A stretch of 64,000 nucleotides of DNA from Hippopus hippopus. Taxonomy: Eukaryota > Mollusca > Bivalvia > Cardiida > Cardiidae. The translations under genes and the position numbers were made by a program. The notes below the pieces were generated by a model. The model was given only the letters and a program-made list of their open reading frames with translations. It did no database searches and was not told the DNA's origin. The stretch is from positions 17,961,215 through 18,025,214 of the forward strand of contig OX328112.1 of assembly GCA_946811185.2 (NCBI GenBank), written 5' to 3'. Below are positions 1-11,900 of this stretch, piece by piece (the first letter of the stretch is position 1; each line of letters starts with the position of its first letter).

Positions 1-259
1 TAGGTTAAGAGTTTATTGTATACTTAAAAAACTATCGAGTTAAAAAAAAAAAAGAAAATGAACAATGTCGCATTTGCAAGTTAATGTATAAGGGAACGTT
101 TTTGTCCACCCTTGAACTTTTGGCCCGATGCTGAAGAGCTCTTGTTCTGACTTTGAAGGGCTTTTGTTCCGGTCTGCAGGGATATTTCCGACCGGCATTA
201 CCCTTGTAGAGTCGGGGTCAAGTCAGGTTTTGTCTGCTATTATGGACTTTTCAGATCTA

Positions 260-387
260 GGGTCCATATTATCACACCTTTCTAAACTTACGCTATTTCT
301 GATTGGCTCAACCATTTGGTTTAACGAATGGCCGGTCAGAAATTATGTTACTTTATAAGTTTAGATAAGACTAAACATACGGACCCA
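260..387. repeat. Family E palindromic element, copy 1
   Basis: Ends are inverted (GGGTCCATATT at left, ATACGGACCC at right). The centre is an inverted repeat built on TTCTGATTGGCT and AACCATTTGGTTT. It matches 5991-6155, 13350-13598 and 33290-33469. Confidence 0.7.
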
Positions 388-611
388 GAATTAATTCGAT
401 ATCTAGGCCATTAAGGGACTTGGAAAGTCAAATGCGTCTTTTCGAGGGTATCTCTGGAAAGGTTTCACTCGATATTTTGATACTGCCGCCGTTTCAGATG
501 CGTGTAAACTTACTGCAAAATACCATCTGTTTTTGTTTGATTCAATTACTCCGTTAACTTGGTCTTAAATCTACAAGATGCGCTGTTGACTGTTCACACC
601 AGCTTTACCTC
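388..611. other. Unassigned AT-rich stretch
   Basis: No gene, RNA or repeat recognised. The larger unassigned DNA here continues into the insert inside the family B copy at about 706-945. Confidence 0.5.
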
Positions 612-1262
612 TGTTGTCTTTACCAGACTGTACAATTTTAGACTCGTCCAAACTGACAGTATTTATAGATCACAAATTAAAGACCCGCTAGCAACCTAGA
701 ATGAATGATTCGTGGGTCAAAATGCACGCAAATTCAAGTCACATAATATGCAACATTGGAAATCTTCATGGCTCTTACAATTATTTTTTATCAGTATGGT
801 CCGTCCAAGTTTCAGTCACTGGTAGAAAAACGATTCTTAAAACTGGAATTGGATATGCCTTTGCCTGACACTTGACCCCCAAATTATGTAATTTTGGCCG
901 CTAGCTGGCCTTTAAAATTGTAGCTTAAATGATGAAATAACTTTTCGAAAGAGTAAGGCAGAAAAAAGACGGGAAAAGCAGAAAGTGCTTGTTACAAGCA
1001 TTGTTTATTTTTCCCACATTGTTTTTTTAAATTCTTAGGCTGCTAAGCGCGACTCAAGGACCTTTTGCGGACAGTGCAGATCAAGATCAGACTGCGCAGT
1101 CTGATCTTGTATCTACACTGTCCGATAAGGAGATATTTTACCCCCAAAAATACCTTTGAAACAGCAAAGTTTAGGGTTTTACTATCAGCTTTATTTTTTT
1201 CACTTATTTAGCAGGATAAGGGTTAAAAGAAAAGCTTCTGTCCTTATGGTAGTTGAAGTTAA
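612..1262 (-). repeat. Family B element, interrupted
   Basis: Reverse-strand family B copy in pieces: 612-705 (TTTTAGACTCGTCCAAACTG and so on), about 240 bases of unrelated sequence, 946-1030 (half of the hairpin, ending ATTGTTTTTTTAA), then a complete family A copy (1027-1226), then the outer tail 1227-1262. The A copy sits at TTAA where other B copies read on without a break. Confidence 0.65.
1027..1226 (+). repeat. Family A element, near full length, nested in family B
   Basis: Begins TTAAATTCTTAGGCTGCTAA and ends GCAGGATAAGGGTTAA. The hairpin at 1069-1123 has a shortened tip: the inner stem halves meet directly without the usual AGAAC loop. TTAA is present at both ends. Confidence 0.85.
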
Positions 1263-1475
1263 ATGAATGTTTCGGAATGGTTCACACTTACCAATCATGA
1301 TGAGAACAGTGATAGCCACTTTTTGTTCCTTCGTCGATTTGGATTCTGATGAAGATCTGATAGTTCGTTTCATGGATTTTTCTCTGTAGATCTGTAAAAA
1401 AAAAATACAAAATTTGATGTGTTCTGCTCTGTGAAATGATGGTTTAGTGCATCTGAAAAAAAAAAAAAATACAAC

Positions 1476-1552
1476 GACCAATGTCAGCCTGGGCAGGCTG
1501 ATCTGAGTCGAAACTTTTTGCTATTGGTAAATTTTCTACATGAGAAAGCACA
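1476..1552 (+). repeat. Family D fragment with partial hairpin
   Basis: Holds GTCAGCCTGGGCAGGCTGAT followed by GAGTCGAAACTTTTTGCTAT, matching the centre of family D copies. Ends are missing. Confidence 0.6.
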
Positions 1553-3423
1553 ATTCTTCATTGTGGTTGAGTTTTACTTAAGCCAAATGTATACAGATTA
1601 TGCGTCCACTAGCATGGTACCATGCATTACGAAGATTACTAATATTCTATGGCGCCGATCGAATGATTTCGTATTTGAAAGATATTTACAACGCTTTAAA
1701 CAGTAAAGAAGTCATTGGACGGCAAAGGCTAACTTATTCGTATATTACGTAAGTTTTCAGAGTACTTGAATGGGTTTTCCAGTGCCTTGCCAAAGGACAT
1801 TTAGACGCGACTTGCACAAAAACTTGTGAACGAGCTCTGAATCTATATCGCTGCATGACTCACTAAGTCACGGATGTACCCTCACATCCCCCTCTAATAG
1901 AAATACAAAAAATTAAGAACCCTGATACCGTCTCATATCTCCGCAAAAGCCCCGGGAACAACGTTTGTTTGCTTTTGCAGATGGTATAGATCAGGATCAG
2001 TCTGAACAGAACCTGCAGTATGTTCTTCAACCCATACTGTTCGACTGTTTGCGAGATTTTTTTGCCATAAAACAGCTTCGACAGTTTTGACAATTTTAGA
2101 GGCCCGTGAAGTTGTAGGTTTCAGCAGAGTCATCGAATATGTCATTGAAAAGAAGCCATGCTTTTAATTTTGTTTAAATCTGATGGTAGATTATGATATT
2201 AAAGGTATTTGACGGTAACGAAAAATCTCTGAGTTTTCACATTTTTTTTCACTCAACAAGTAAGACAGCTAGTCCTTGACGTCAGTGTTAAAACAACATT
2301 TAGAACGGTTGATGAAAACAGACCCAAACAATCTTGTGTTTTTGAATGAGGCTTTTGAAGATACAAGTATTTAGAAAAAGATTTTTTCGTCTTTTTTTTC
2401 TACCGTCCCAAAGACGAATCTCATTATTTGAGCTACATTTAAAAGAAATGTATACAATTATTTTCAACTTATACAAGTCTGAAGTTCTGTTGTCGTGCAT
2501 AGAGTTCAACAGAGACCTCATTATTGACTTCCAGACAGGAAAAGTCTGTTCCATTTATTTCAACCGTCTAATTGGAAAGTATTTGTCTGTTTCTCTTTTG
2601 TCCAAATTTATTCAGTATTTGTAGTTAGTGTTTGTTTGAAAGTAATTGCAACGTTTACTTCTAACGTATACATTTGATTGATTAAATGGTACTTTACGCC
2701 ACTTTAAGCATTAGTTCAGTCACATCACGGAGACACTTTATATACCGGCATTTGCAAGTGTTGACTGTTAACTCCTTTCGAGCGTTTTGTTTGAAAAGAA
2801 ACATTCCTTGTGGCTTTTCTCGAAATGTTAATTTCATACATTAAAAGACAGTATTTTTTTTTTTTTTTGTAAAGTCCGCTTTGTGTAACCTTCATCAATA
2901 AGGACAATATTAACTTAAACAAGAGGATTATGATGGCCGTCAATTGTTCTTCTGATCCAAGTTGTTCAAAAGAAATTTGATAATATATGGTGCATTCTGC
3001 TGTTTTGAGGGGGCCTGTTTGAGCCACCCATGGACATTTCAGTGGATTTCGTTCAAAATCGTATTGTTGGTTTGGGAGTTGTTGTTTTTTTTTTTATCAT
3101 TCGCCTCTCTTGGCCATTTTGTTAAGTGTAGCGCTGTGGTTTGAACACCTTTGGTGAAGATTAATTCAAGGAACACTACCGTTTAGGAGAATTCGTTTTA
3201 AAAGGTGTGACGACAGACAGACGACGAACATGAACCTATCACCTTAGCTTGTTAAACGATACTAAGGGCTAAGACGTGCAAATTTGTTTGAAAGATAATC
3301 TATATGGTTTATGGGTTGACTCTTTCACTACTGAATAAGTAAGTTGCACTTTGTCAATGGCTACAAATAAAATTCCGCTACAAGATCAACAGACGAATCG
3401 TTCATTAACTAGAATAAAGCAGT
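1553..3423. other. Unassigned region of 1.9 kb
   Basis: No exon or RNA recognised. Short open frames have low-complexity composition and no familiar motif. A short stretch near 2687-2740 resembles the reversed 3' end of SINE S2 but is too worn to call. Confidence 0.45.
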
Positions 3424-3487
3424 GGACAGTGTAGATCAGAGATCAGACTGCATTTTCTGTGCAGTCTGATCTTGGTCTATACTGTCC
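3424..3487 (+). repeat. Family A hairpin core
   Basis: Inverted repeat GGACAGTGTAGATCAGAGAT to its mirror ending ATACTGTCC around the loop CATTTTCTGTG. The outer parts of the element are degraded; a TTAA at 3525-3528 may be its right end. Confidence 0.75.
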
Positions 3488-3858
3488 ACCAAAACTTCTG
3501 GTGTCGTATATGGTATGGAAAGAGTTAAAAAGGCTAAAAACGCACAGTTGTCTTGGCTGAGGTAAAATAATGAAATTGACAAATGAATACAGCTTAACCA
3601 ATTAACTTAATGCATCAATCAATGGAGAGTTTAGCATTATTGTGAAACACAAACACATCATATTACCAGAAACGGAAAAGCGACGATTAAATAATACCAT
3701 ATTCTTGTTTGCAGAGTGGAAAAGGCGTCAATTTTCTGTCATATTACGTTCCCAAGGAATTAATGGAAAACATGGAAAACATTAATGTAGGAAGAGGTCT
3801 AGTGTGACAGATAGCTGTTTTATTGATGAAAGACTAAACGTTTGTCACAGAATAAAAC

Positions 3859-3910
3859 GAGCCGAGCCGGGTAGCTCAAGCGAGACCGCACAGGTCTTGA
3901 ACCCTAGAGT
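3859..3910 (+). repeat. SINE S2 head fragment
   Basis: GAGCCGAGCCGGGTAGCTCA is a tRNA-like A-box start, repeated about 97 bases later at the head of the next S2 copy. Only the head remains. Confidence 0.6.
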
Positions 3911-3954
3911 CCGCTATTTCGATTCCGCTGCTATGCGAAATCATTTCCGATAAT

Positions 3955-4316
3955 TGAGCCGAGTCCCGGTAGCTCAGGCGATAGCGTACAGGACTTGAGA
4001 ACAAGAAGGGGGGGGGGGGGGGAAACTGGTTCGATCTCTGGCCCGGCCAATTTCTTTCCAAGGATTGATGAGAGCTATTTCGACAGGATTCTTTCCTCTC
4101 TCACCGCTGATCATTGTTTCGACAATAGTTATGTGTGAAAGCAGCCAGTGGCTTGGAAATCATATTGTGTGAAGTGCTTGTACAAAACTCCAGGACAGCA
4201 TTGTTAGAACCACTTTTGTAATAAAATGGCTGGATGGATGCTCTGGATTGCTGGGATATAACTGAAATAATGTTTAACACCATACAATTAATCAGTCAAT
4301 CAATCATTCAATCCAT
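3955..4316 (+). mobile_element. tRNA-derived SINE S2, full copy
   Basis: The tRNA-like head has an A box in GGTAGCTCAGGCGATAGCG and a B box in GGTTCGATCTC. A run of 15 G (4008-4022) has expanded between them. The body contains CATTCCTCTCTCACCGCTGA-type and AGCAGCCAGTGGCTTGG-type segments shared by all S2 copies, and the tail is ATCAATCAATCATTCA-like. Pol III boxes are inferred from family resemblance. Confidence 0.8.
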
Positions 4317-4323
4317 TGATTGA

Positions 4324-4525
4324 TTATGGTTATTATGACAGGATTCATTCCTCTCTCGCCGCTACACATTTTTTCAGCAATTTTTAAATGGGAAAGGAAA
4401 AAACGTGGGTTAGGGAGAATGTTGTGCAAAGTACTGGTAATAGAAGCATGGATAGGTGCACATGTCGCCGCGATGTAAATGAAATTTAGTTGGAAACGGC
4501 ATTTAACACCAAACAAACAAGCAAA
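4324..4525 (+). mobile_element. SINE S2 body, headless copy
   Basis: Second, 5'-truncated S2 immediately downstream: GACAGGATTCATTCCTCTCT through ATGGATAGGTGCAC to a tail ATTTAACACCAAACAAACAA. Same orientation as the copy before it. Confidence 0.75.
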
Positions 4526-4717
4526 AGAATGAAACGTAGAGAAAATCGAATATTCTTTAGAAACAGATTTTGATTTTCTTCACGCAGACTTTGGTCAAGA
4601 TTATTCTTCGTGCCCTCCTTGTATGTCGGGTTAAAATTGATTGATTTTATGTTCACCGACACTTCAAAATTTCATTCTCATTATTTGTCTCAAAAAGTGT
4701 CTAAATTCCAAATAAGC

Positions 4718-4915
4718 TTAACACCTAAGCTGCTAAGCGCGACTCAAGGACTGTGTAGATCAAGATCAGACTGCACAGAACGTGCAGTCTGATCTCTGAT
4801 CTACACTGTCCGAAAAGGAGGTATATCCCCTAAAAGTGTCTTTGAAATAGCAATATTTGGGTTTTTACTTTCTGCTTGAAACGTTTCATTTAACTAGTTT
4901 TCTGGCTTGCTTATC
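4718..4915 (+). repeat. Family A element, right end worn
   Basis: Starts TTAACACCTAAGCTGCTAAG. A 12-base deletion removes CCTTTTGCGGAC before the stem. The hairpin at about 4751-4811 is almost perfect around the AGAAC loop. The right terminal repeat is not recognisable. Confidence 0.82.
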
Positions 4916-5691
4916 AAATAGTTGGCGATTATGTACCCAAATCTACTGACTTTACGAATTTTTTGGTTTTTACATAAAGATCAGATCCCAAGAAAGTTTT
5001 TGCCTTTGTTTGCTTTTCGTTTTACTTCGTTTTGAACAGTTTCTAACTTATTCCTCTGTAATCAGTGCTACTATCTATATATTACAAGAGTTTCTCTTAT
5101 CTGCACCAGGCGCAGGAATCTTTCAGATTTACTCGATGGATTCAAATATACATTTGGACGAGATGTGTCCGCTTTTTTGTATGATGTTTATGGCATGCGC
5201 ATGGATTCAAAGGAGTTCACAACTGTATTTCAGTTATATCACGGCGACCAGTGCACATATCCACCATATCCCCCATGTTTTCCATTCGTACGAAGTTGCA
5301 GACGACAAATTGACCGACTAAAATAATTAAATCTGTATACCACTATAGGGGTACAAACATTTTTACCCAGCATTTTGTCCTTTTCTGACAATATTTTTTT
5401 ATAAAAGTATTCATGTTCAGGGTCGTTTAAAAACAGGCTTGTTTGGAAAGCGGATAAACAATGAAAAAAAAAAACCCTCTCTTTCAACAGTGTGGTTCGG
5501 TAATCTTTGCGAATGATGATTATTTGGAACTGGGGCGACAAATGTTTTTTTTTTCCAGATTGTGGCTTTTATTAACTTAAAAGCCATTCCTAATTAAAAA
5601 GGAAGCGATAAGACAGAACGTAAATATATGTGACGAATGACGCAGATGTAGATATCACTTAAATCTTTATCAAACAACAAATTGAAAGCAT
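4916..5691. other. Mostly unassigned; short reversed SINE-like patch
   Basis: CAGTTATATCACGGCGACCA with GTGCACAT at 5229-5260 resembles the reversed 3' end of SINE S2 or S1. The rest shows poly-A/T runs and no gene. Confidence 0.45.
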
Positions 5692-5956
5692 TTGGCTTGC
5701 AACACGCGAAAAGGGGCATTTGGACATTTGTGTAAAGTGTCGTCTCGGATCAGCCTGCGCAGTCCGCGCAGGCTAATCCGAGACGGCACTTTACTGCTAC
5801 GTTAGATTTTGTGCTACAATAGACTTGCGCAAAACAGAAAATTACATTAAAACGGAAAGTGTCTTTTCGGATTAGCCTGCGCGGACTGCGCAGGCTGATC
5901 CGAAACGACACTTTACGCAAATGTCCGAATGCCCCTTTTCGCGTGTTACAAGCCAT
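5692..5956 (+). repeat. Family C double-hairpin element, copy 1
   Basis: Terminal inverted repeats TTGGCTTGCAACACGCGAAA and mirror. Two internal hairpins with cores GCGCAGTCCGCGC and GCGCGGACTGCGC lie in opposite orientation, separated by about 70 bases. ATTT flanks both sides of the GGCTTGC/GCAAGCC termini, a possible 4-bp target duplication. Confidence 0.88.
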
Positions 5957-5990
5957 TTGCAGACGACAAATAAGACGTAGCTTAAAAGCT

Positions 5991-6155
5991 GGGTCCATAT
6001 TCACCAACCATTCTTGATACCAAAACTTCTGATTGGCTAAACCTAATTCTGATTGGCTAAACCTAATTCTGATTGGCTAAACCATTAGGTTTAGCCAATC
6101 TGAAGTGTTACTTTCAAATTTTGAAAATCTTGGAGAATAAGGTCTTCATCTTTAA
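5991..6155. repeat. Family E palindromic element, copy 2
   Basis: GGGTCCATATTCACCAACCA start. The stem unit TTCTGATTGGCTAAACCTAA is tandemly repeated three times on the left arm and answered once on the right (GGTTTAGCCAATCTGAAG). Confidence 0.78.
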
Positions 6156-6878
6156 GGTCTATATCTTTAAAAGATAGAAAACATTTAGGAAAAAGAAATG
6201 AATGTCCATTACCACCATTCTATCCTTTCTTCAAAAATATATTCAAAAGCGTTCTTCTACCATGTCGTAAGGGAAGGGGTTCTTTGAATAAAGCAAATGT
6301 TGTTTAAAGAATATCTACGCCTCAGTCCCTTTGGTTGATCAATACCCATTTATAGATTAAACAACAGGTATTGGGGTGTGGATGTACTTTAAATAACTGA
6401 GTCGAAACAAGGTCATATCCCAATTCTTAAATCAAATTTCTGCCCTAAATGATTACATCCTGAAATAAGCAGACGATGTCAAATAATCAGCATCAATTAG
6501 CATGGATTAAAATGTAGTTTTCCGGGCAATTACAGAGATGCATTAGCATGGAAAAAGAGCGTTTATGACAGAAAATGTGCGCTAATCGGTCGATATTGCG
6601 CAGAATACAACCAGCTTTGCGCTTCAGTTATCAATAATCCAGGCCCACGCAAAACGACGACGGATTTATCACTATCTTAACTTCTTTAAAGTGGCAAAAA
6701 TATGCAAATTAACAGGAAAAGGATAAAGTATATTAACCAAGTGTTTTTTCGCTAGAAGTGAGTAATTTCAATCTTAAACCCCTGTCACACTAGGGCGGCG
6801 ATCCCACGGCAAAATATGCTTAAAAAAATCTGCTGAACAATGCAAGCATTGATCAATACATAATGAAAAAGACAATTG
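6156..6878. other. Unassigned region
   Basis: No repeat family or gene recognised. Contains two nearby ATTAGCATGGA(T/A) words (6497 and 6543), not enough to define a repeat. Confidence 0.4.
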
Positions 6879-7138
6879 AGCCATGCTCTGTGAAAAGGGG
6901 GCTTAATAAATTTGCAAAAAGTATCGACCCATGTCAGCCTGCGCAGTCCGCGCAGGCTGACATGGATCGAAACTTTTTGATATTGGTAAATTTTATGACC
7001 GTCCAAGGACCGGTCTACCTCATGAATCAGTTGGTTGTTAGATAAAATGGGTTCTATGTATTCATAGTTATATGACTACTTGTTTTTTACGATGCATCAC
7101 AGAGATGTATTAAGCCCCTTTTTCTCAGGGCATGACTC
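6879..7138 (+). repeat. Family D hairpin element, copy 1
   Basis: Starts GCCATGCTCTGTGAAAAGGG and ends near CTCAGGGCATGACTCATATA. The hairpin GTCAGCCTGCGCAGTCCGCG plus mirror at about 6930-6969 is perfect in its inner stem. Confidence 0.85.
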
Positions 7139-7255
7139 ATATATAGGTCAATCCTTGAAGGTGCAAATAAATCCAGGGTAAATATTTGGGGTCGAAAAAA
7201 AAACCCTTATAAGTGCAACAACAAGGTTGAGTTTGTCCAGAATGTCTCTGCAAAT

Positions 7256-7320
7256 CGGACAGTATAGATCAAAGATCAAACTGCACGTTTTATGCAGTCT
7301 GATCTTGACCAACGCTGATG
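7256..7320 (-). repeat. Family A hairpin core fragment
   Basis: CGGACAGTATAGATCAAAGA with a partial mirror around ACGTTTTATGCAG. Outer parts absent. Confidence 0.7.
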
Positions 7321-7695
7321 GAAGAGACGACAAAAGTATCGAAAGGAATTCTAAGGGTTGAAACACGAGAATATAATTATTTCTGGCATTCAAGTTACAA
7401 TAGCGTGAGCGTGATAATTAAAACCTGCTAGGAAATTGCTCTAAAACCATGTGTTATAAGATATTTTAATTTTTGATAATGAGAACATTGATTTTATAGC
7501 TTCAATGTTGTTTCTAAATTCCAGTGCTAGCCATCTTATCGGCTGAGAAATTCTGTTTGCCAACTGTATTTCCAGTCTTGGAATTAAGAATTCTACAAAA
7601 GTTTGTATTTGTTGATGAAGAGAGATATTGCATTTAACCAACGTCTACATACATTCTGCATTGTTCCTAGTCCGATCACTTTGTCCATTTATATA
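7321..7695. other. Unassigned region
   Basis: No gene or known repeat seen. Confidence 0.4.
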
Positions 7696-7959
7696 TGGCC
7701 TGCAAAACGCAAAAAGGGGCATTCGGACATTTGCGTAAAGTGTCGTTTCGGATCAGCCTGCGCAGTCCGCGCAGGCTAATCCGAAACGACACTTTCCGTT
7801 TTTATGTATTTTTTTGCTTTGCACAAGTCTACTGTAGCACAAAATCTAATGTAGTCGTAAAGTGCCGTCTCGGATCAGCCTGCGCGGACTGCGCAGGCTG
7901 ACCCGAGACGACACTTTACGCAAATGTCCGAATGCCCCTTTTCGCGTGATGCAAGCCAT
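7696..7959 (+). repeat. Family C double-hairpin element, copy 2
   Basis: TGGCCTGCAAAACGCAAAAA start and GCGTGATGCAAGCCA end. Both hairpin cores are present and inverted to each other. ATAT lies immediately outside both GGCC/GGCT termini, a candidate 4-bp target duplication. Confidence 0.88.
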
Positions 7960-8130
7960 ATTTGGACGTTACTTTGTCAAAATTGGAGTAATTAAGGAAC
8001 CTTCTATCAGTTCATTGCCATGAATGTATACATGTATCGATCGTGAAAAGAAAACGCAAGAAGGAGCGATAAAAGAATTAATACCGCCTGAACCAATGCT
8101 ATTATACATGAAGCAATGGCTTCTTTGTTC

Positions 8131-8342
8131 GTATGGTGTTTTACGCCATTTTTAACATTATTTCAGCTATAGGTATATCCCGACGGCTAGTTGATCTATT
8201 CAGTTTCTTTTACTAGCTCTTTGCGCGATACGTTTTCTAAGCTACTGGCTGTTTTTCACTTAGTCATCACCGAAACAATGATCAGCGGTGAGGGATGAAT
8301 GAATCCTGTTGCAATGACTATCATCAATTGTCGGAAAAAAAT
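8131..8342 (-). mobile_element. SINE S2 body, reverse copy
   Basis: Reverse of the S2 body: GTATGGTGTTTTACGCCATT at the tail side, then AAGCTACTGGCTGTTTTTC and AATGATCAGCGGTGAGGGAT, and GACTATCATCAATTGTCGG. The tRNA-like head is missing. Confidence 0.78.
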
Positions 8343-8828
8343 ACCCAAGCTGGGAAAATCGAACAACAGAGTTCCTTGTTTCAAGTCTTGTTCGTTACCG
8401 ACAAAGCTACTGGGCCAGGCGAAAATTATTTTCATGAATACAAACACATATTACTTATAATAGCAGCGGCTATTATAACAATAGCAGGCAAGGGTAATAA
8501 ATAGCATAACAGTTTGTTGTTGTATGAAAAAGTAGCGAACCAATGAAATGACAAAGTCAACAAAGTCAACATCACGTGGGACAAAATTGACACAAAATCC
8601 GATTGGCCAGCACATTCCGTGGTGTCAGTCTTGATGTAGGGCCTACACTTGTCCACTAAACTATCTCAAGTGGTGTTCAGCAGTCGAAAGGTTAAGTATA
8701 TTGGAAATACCAATGATAAGAGAGTAAATTGCTTCTAATATGCAATAACGTTACAACCTTTTTTCTGGGTGTTTTCTAAACATTCTTACCGAAGGGACAT
8801 AATGACCTTTTGTGAGTATGATGAAAGA
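8343..8828. other. Unassigned region
   Basis: No gene or known repeat seen. One short direct repeat (CAAAGTCAA twice at 8550-8570). Confidence 0.4.
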
Positions 8829-8970
8829 TTAGCCCATTACGTGCTAAATAAGTGAAATGAAACTTTTAAGCTGATAATAGGAGCCCAAATTTTGTTTCTT
8901 CATATGTATTTTTGAGGGAAAATTTCTCCTTATCGGACAGTGTAGATCTAAGATCAGACTGCACGTTCTG
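8829..8970 (-). repeat. Family A element, left part, split by LINE
   Basis: Reverse-strand A copy: TTAGCCCATTACGTGCTAAA through CTCCTTATCGGACAGTGTAG to GACTGCACGTTCTG, stopping in the hairpin loop where the LINE begins. Confidence 0.85.
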
Positions 8971-11900
8971 ATGTTATAATTACTGGGGATTTCAATTTTA
9001 ATACTATGAATGAAAATCAATTTCGTAAAGTCCAGGCCCTTTGTAATCAATTTAATTTGTTTCAATGTATTGATGAACCGACTCATTTTACCGAAAACTC
9101 TATGTTCACTATTGACCTTCTTTTTGTTACCAATAAAAATTCAATTTTAACAACTGGCCTAGGAGAGCCTTGTCTTGATCTTACTATGCGGTACCACTGT
9201 CCTGTGTTTGGTGTCTTCAATTTCATTAAACCCAAACTAAAGCATATTCAACGAACGATTTGGAAATACGATCAAGGCGATTATAACCAGTTAAGAGCCT
9301 GTCTTGCTAATTTCAATCGGCGCACAATAATTGATGAAAATATTGACAATTATGCTGGAAATTTTGCAAATGTTATCATGTCTAAAACTCGTATGTTTAT
9401 TCCAAGCAAGACTGTCAATATTACTCTTCAAGACCCTCCATGGATGACCAGTTCTATTAAAAGGAAGATTCGCTGGCGTAAGAGACTATACAAAAAAGCT
9501 AAGCTATCAAAAAAGGCTTGTCACTGGTCAAAGTTTCGATCTGCTAGAAACGAAGTAACAACTCTTATTCGTCAAACTAAAGAAAACTATTATGATCAAT
9601 TGTCTTCTAAATTAAAATCAGGTTCTTTAACATCACGGGATTGGTGGAAAACCTTAAAGTTACTCATGTCTTCAAATTCTCCGTCGTCAATCCCTCCTCT
9701 TTTCGACAATTCTTGTGATTCAATGGTATTTGATGAGAATGAGAAAGCCAACGTCTTGAACTGTTATTTTGCAAATCAGTCGCGTGTAGACGATTCTTTA
9801 AGTGTTCTTCCAAATGAGCATTACCCATTGACACAATCTTCCCTAGATACATTGACTATTTTTCCTTCTGAAGTAAAGGATGCATTAAAATCACTTAAAC
9901 ATGGAAAAGCTTCGGGGCCTGATGGTATTAATAATAGAATTCTTATTGAAGTGTCTAATCAGATTGTCCCACACTTATGTGATTTGTTTAATCACTCTCT
10001 AAATGTGCATACACTTCCATCTTCGTGGAAAATATCCAATGTAAGCCCGATATTTAAATCAGGTGACTCCTCTCTTCCATCTAACTATAGACCTGTTTCT
10101 TTACTGAATAGCATTGAAAAAGTATTTGAACGCATTACATTAAAACATGTCTCTAACCACTTAAAAGATATCGGGTTTTTTACACCTTTCCAGTCAGGTT
10201 TCATGCCCGGTGACTCCACAGTCAATCAAGTATCTTGTCTATATAACAACATTTGTAAAGCCTTGGACGATGGGCTTGAATTTAGAGCTGTATTTTTTGA
10301 CATAAGTAAGGCTTTTGACAAGGTTTGGCACAAAGGCCTACTTTTCAAATTACAAAGGGCGGGGGTCAATGGTAAGCTATTGTCTTGGTTTTCTAATTAT
10401 CTCTCGAACCGATCTCAAATAGTTGTTATACCAGGGGGAATTTCGTTCTTATGTCATGTTCAGGCTGGGGTACCTCAAGAATCTATATTAGGGCCTCTTC
10501 TATTTTTAGTTTATATCAATGATATCGTTGATGATATTCAGTCAAATATAAATATTTTTGCAGACGATACGAGTTTATCTATGGTTGTAGATGATCCAAC
10601 TAATGTAGGTAATATCCTACAATCTGACATAGATAAAATTTCCCGTTGGGCACAAAAATGGCTGGTCAAGTTTAACCCTTCAAAATCAGAATCACTGGTA
10701 ATATCCCGTAAACGTAATAAACCTAATCATCCAAATCTCTTTATGTCCAATATCGAAATTCCGTCAGTTTCTAGTCATAAGCATTTAGGCATTTTTCTTT
10801 CTAAGGACGGTTCCTGGGATATTCATATCAACAAATATCTTGAGAAGGCATGGAGGAGGGTTGGAATTATGAGACTTTTGAAAGTACGACTTGATCGACA
10901 GTCTCTTCAAACCATTTAGTTTTCATTCATTAGGCCTTTATTGGAGTATGGTGATGTAATTTGGGATAATCTTTCTCAGGGGCTAAAGTATGAACTGGAC
11001 AAACTCCAAAATGAAGCTGCACATATAGTTACACGCTGTACACAACTTGTGGCAATTGCTGATCTATATGAGGAAACAGGATGGGAAACTTTGAACGAAC
11101 GTAGGCGAAAACACAAACTTATTCTTTTTTACAAAATGATTAATGGGCTTTCACCAAATTATCTTAATGCACTCGTACCTCCAACGGTCGGTAACTCATC
11201 AGCTTATAATCTACGCAGTCCAAACAACTTGCGAACCAAATCTTGCAGAACTAGTTTATACAAAAATTCATTTCTACCGGCAGTAATTAGTGATTAGAAT
11301 TCCTTAACTGATGACATTAAGAGCGCCGAAACAGTAACAGCTTTTAAGTATCGTTTGAACCTTGGCAAACCCGTACCGAAACAACTTTATTTTTATGGCG
11401 AAAGAAAAATTCAGATTATTCATGCTCGATTGCGCAATAGATGCAGCTCTCTTAATCACCACCTATATTTGAAAAAAATGGTACAGTCACCTCTTTGCAC
11501 TTGTGGTTCCGTCGAATCAACTGAACACTTCTTTCTACAATGTCCAAATTATGATAACATAAGAAATCAATTAAACCTTACTATTAATGATATAAAAAGA
11601 GTCTCTCTTAGAACTATCCTATATGGGGACGAAAGTCTCAGTCTGCCTTCAAATGAAATAATATTTGCTGCAGTTCATACTTATATTCGTGCAAGTGGGA
11701 GATTTAGATATTAGCAAAACTGATCTTATTTTTTTCTATTAAGCGATGATTAATTATCCGTCCTCCAAACTGGCTTAAGTCTTCTTAGTAATAACAATTC
11801 CTGTGGAATTGTAAGGTCAGGTTGTAAGTTATTTTTATGGTCCTTACATATCGATTATTAGTTAACAAGTTTACCAGTATGCATAACTCCACATCCATCT

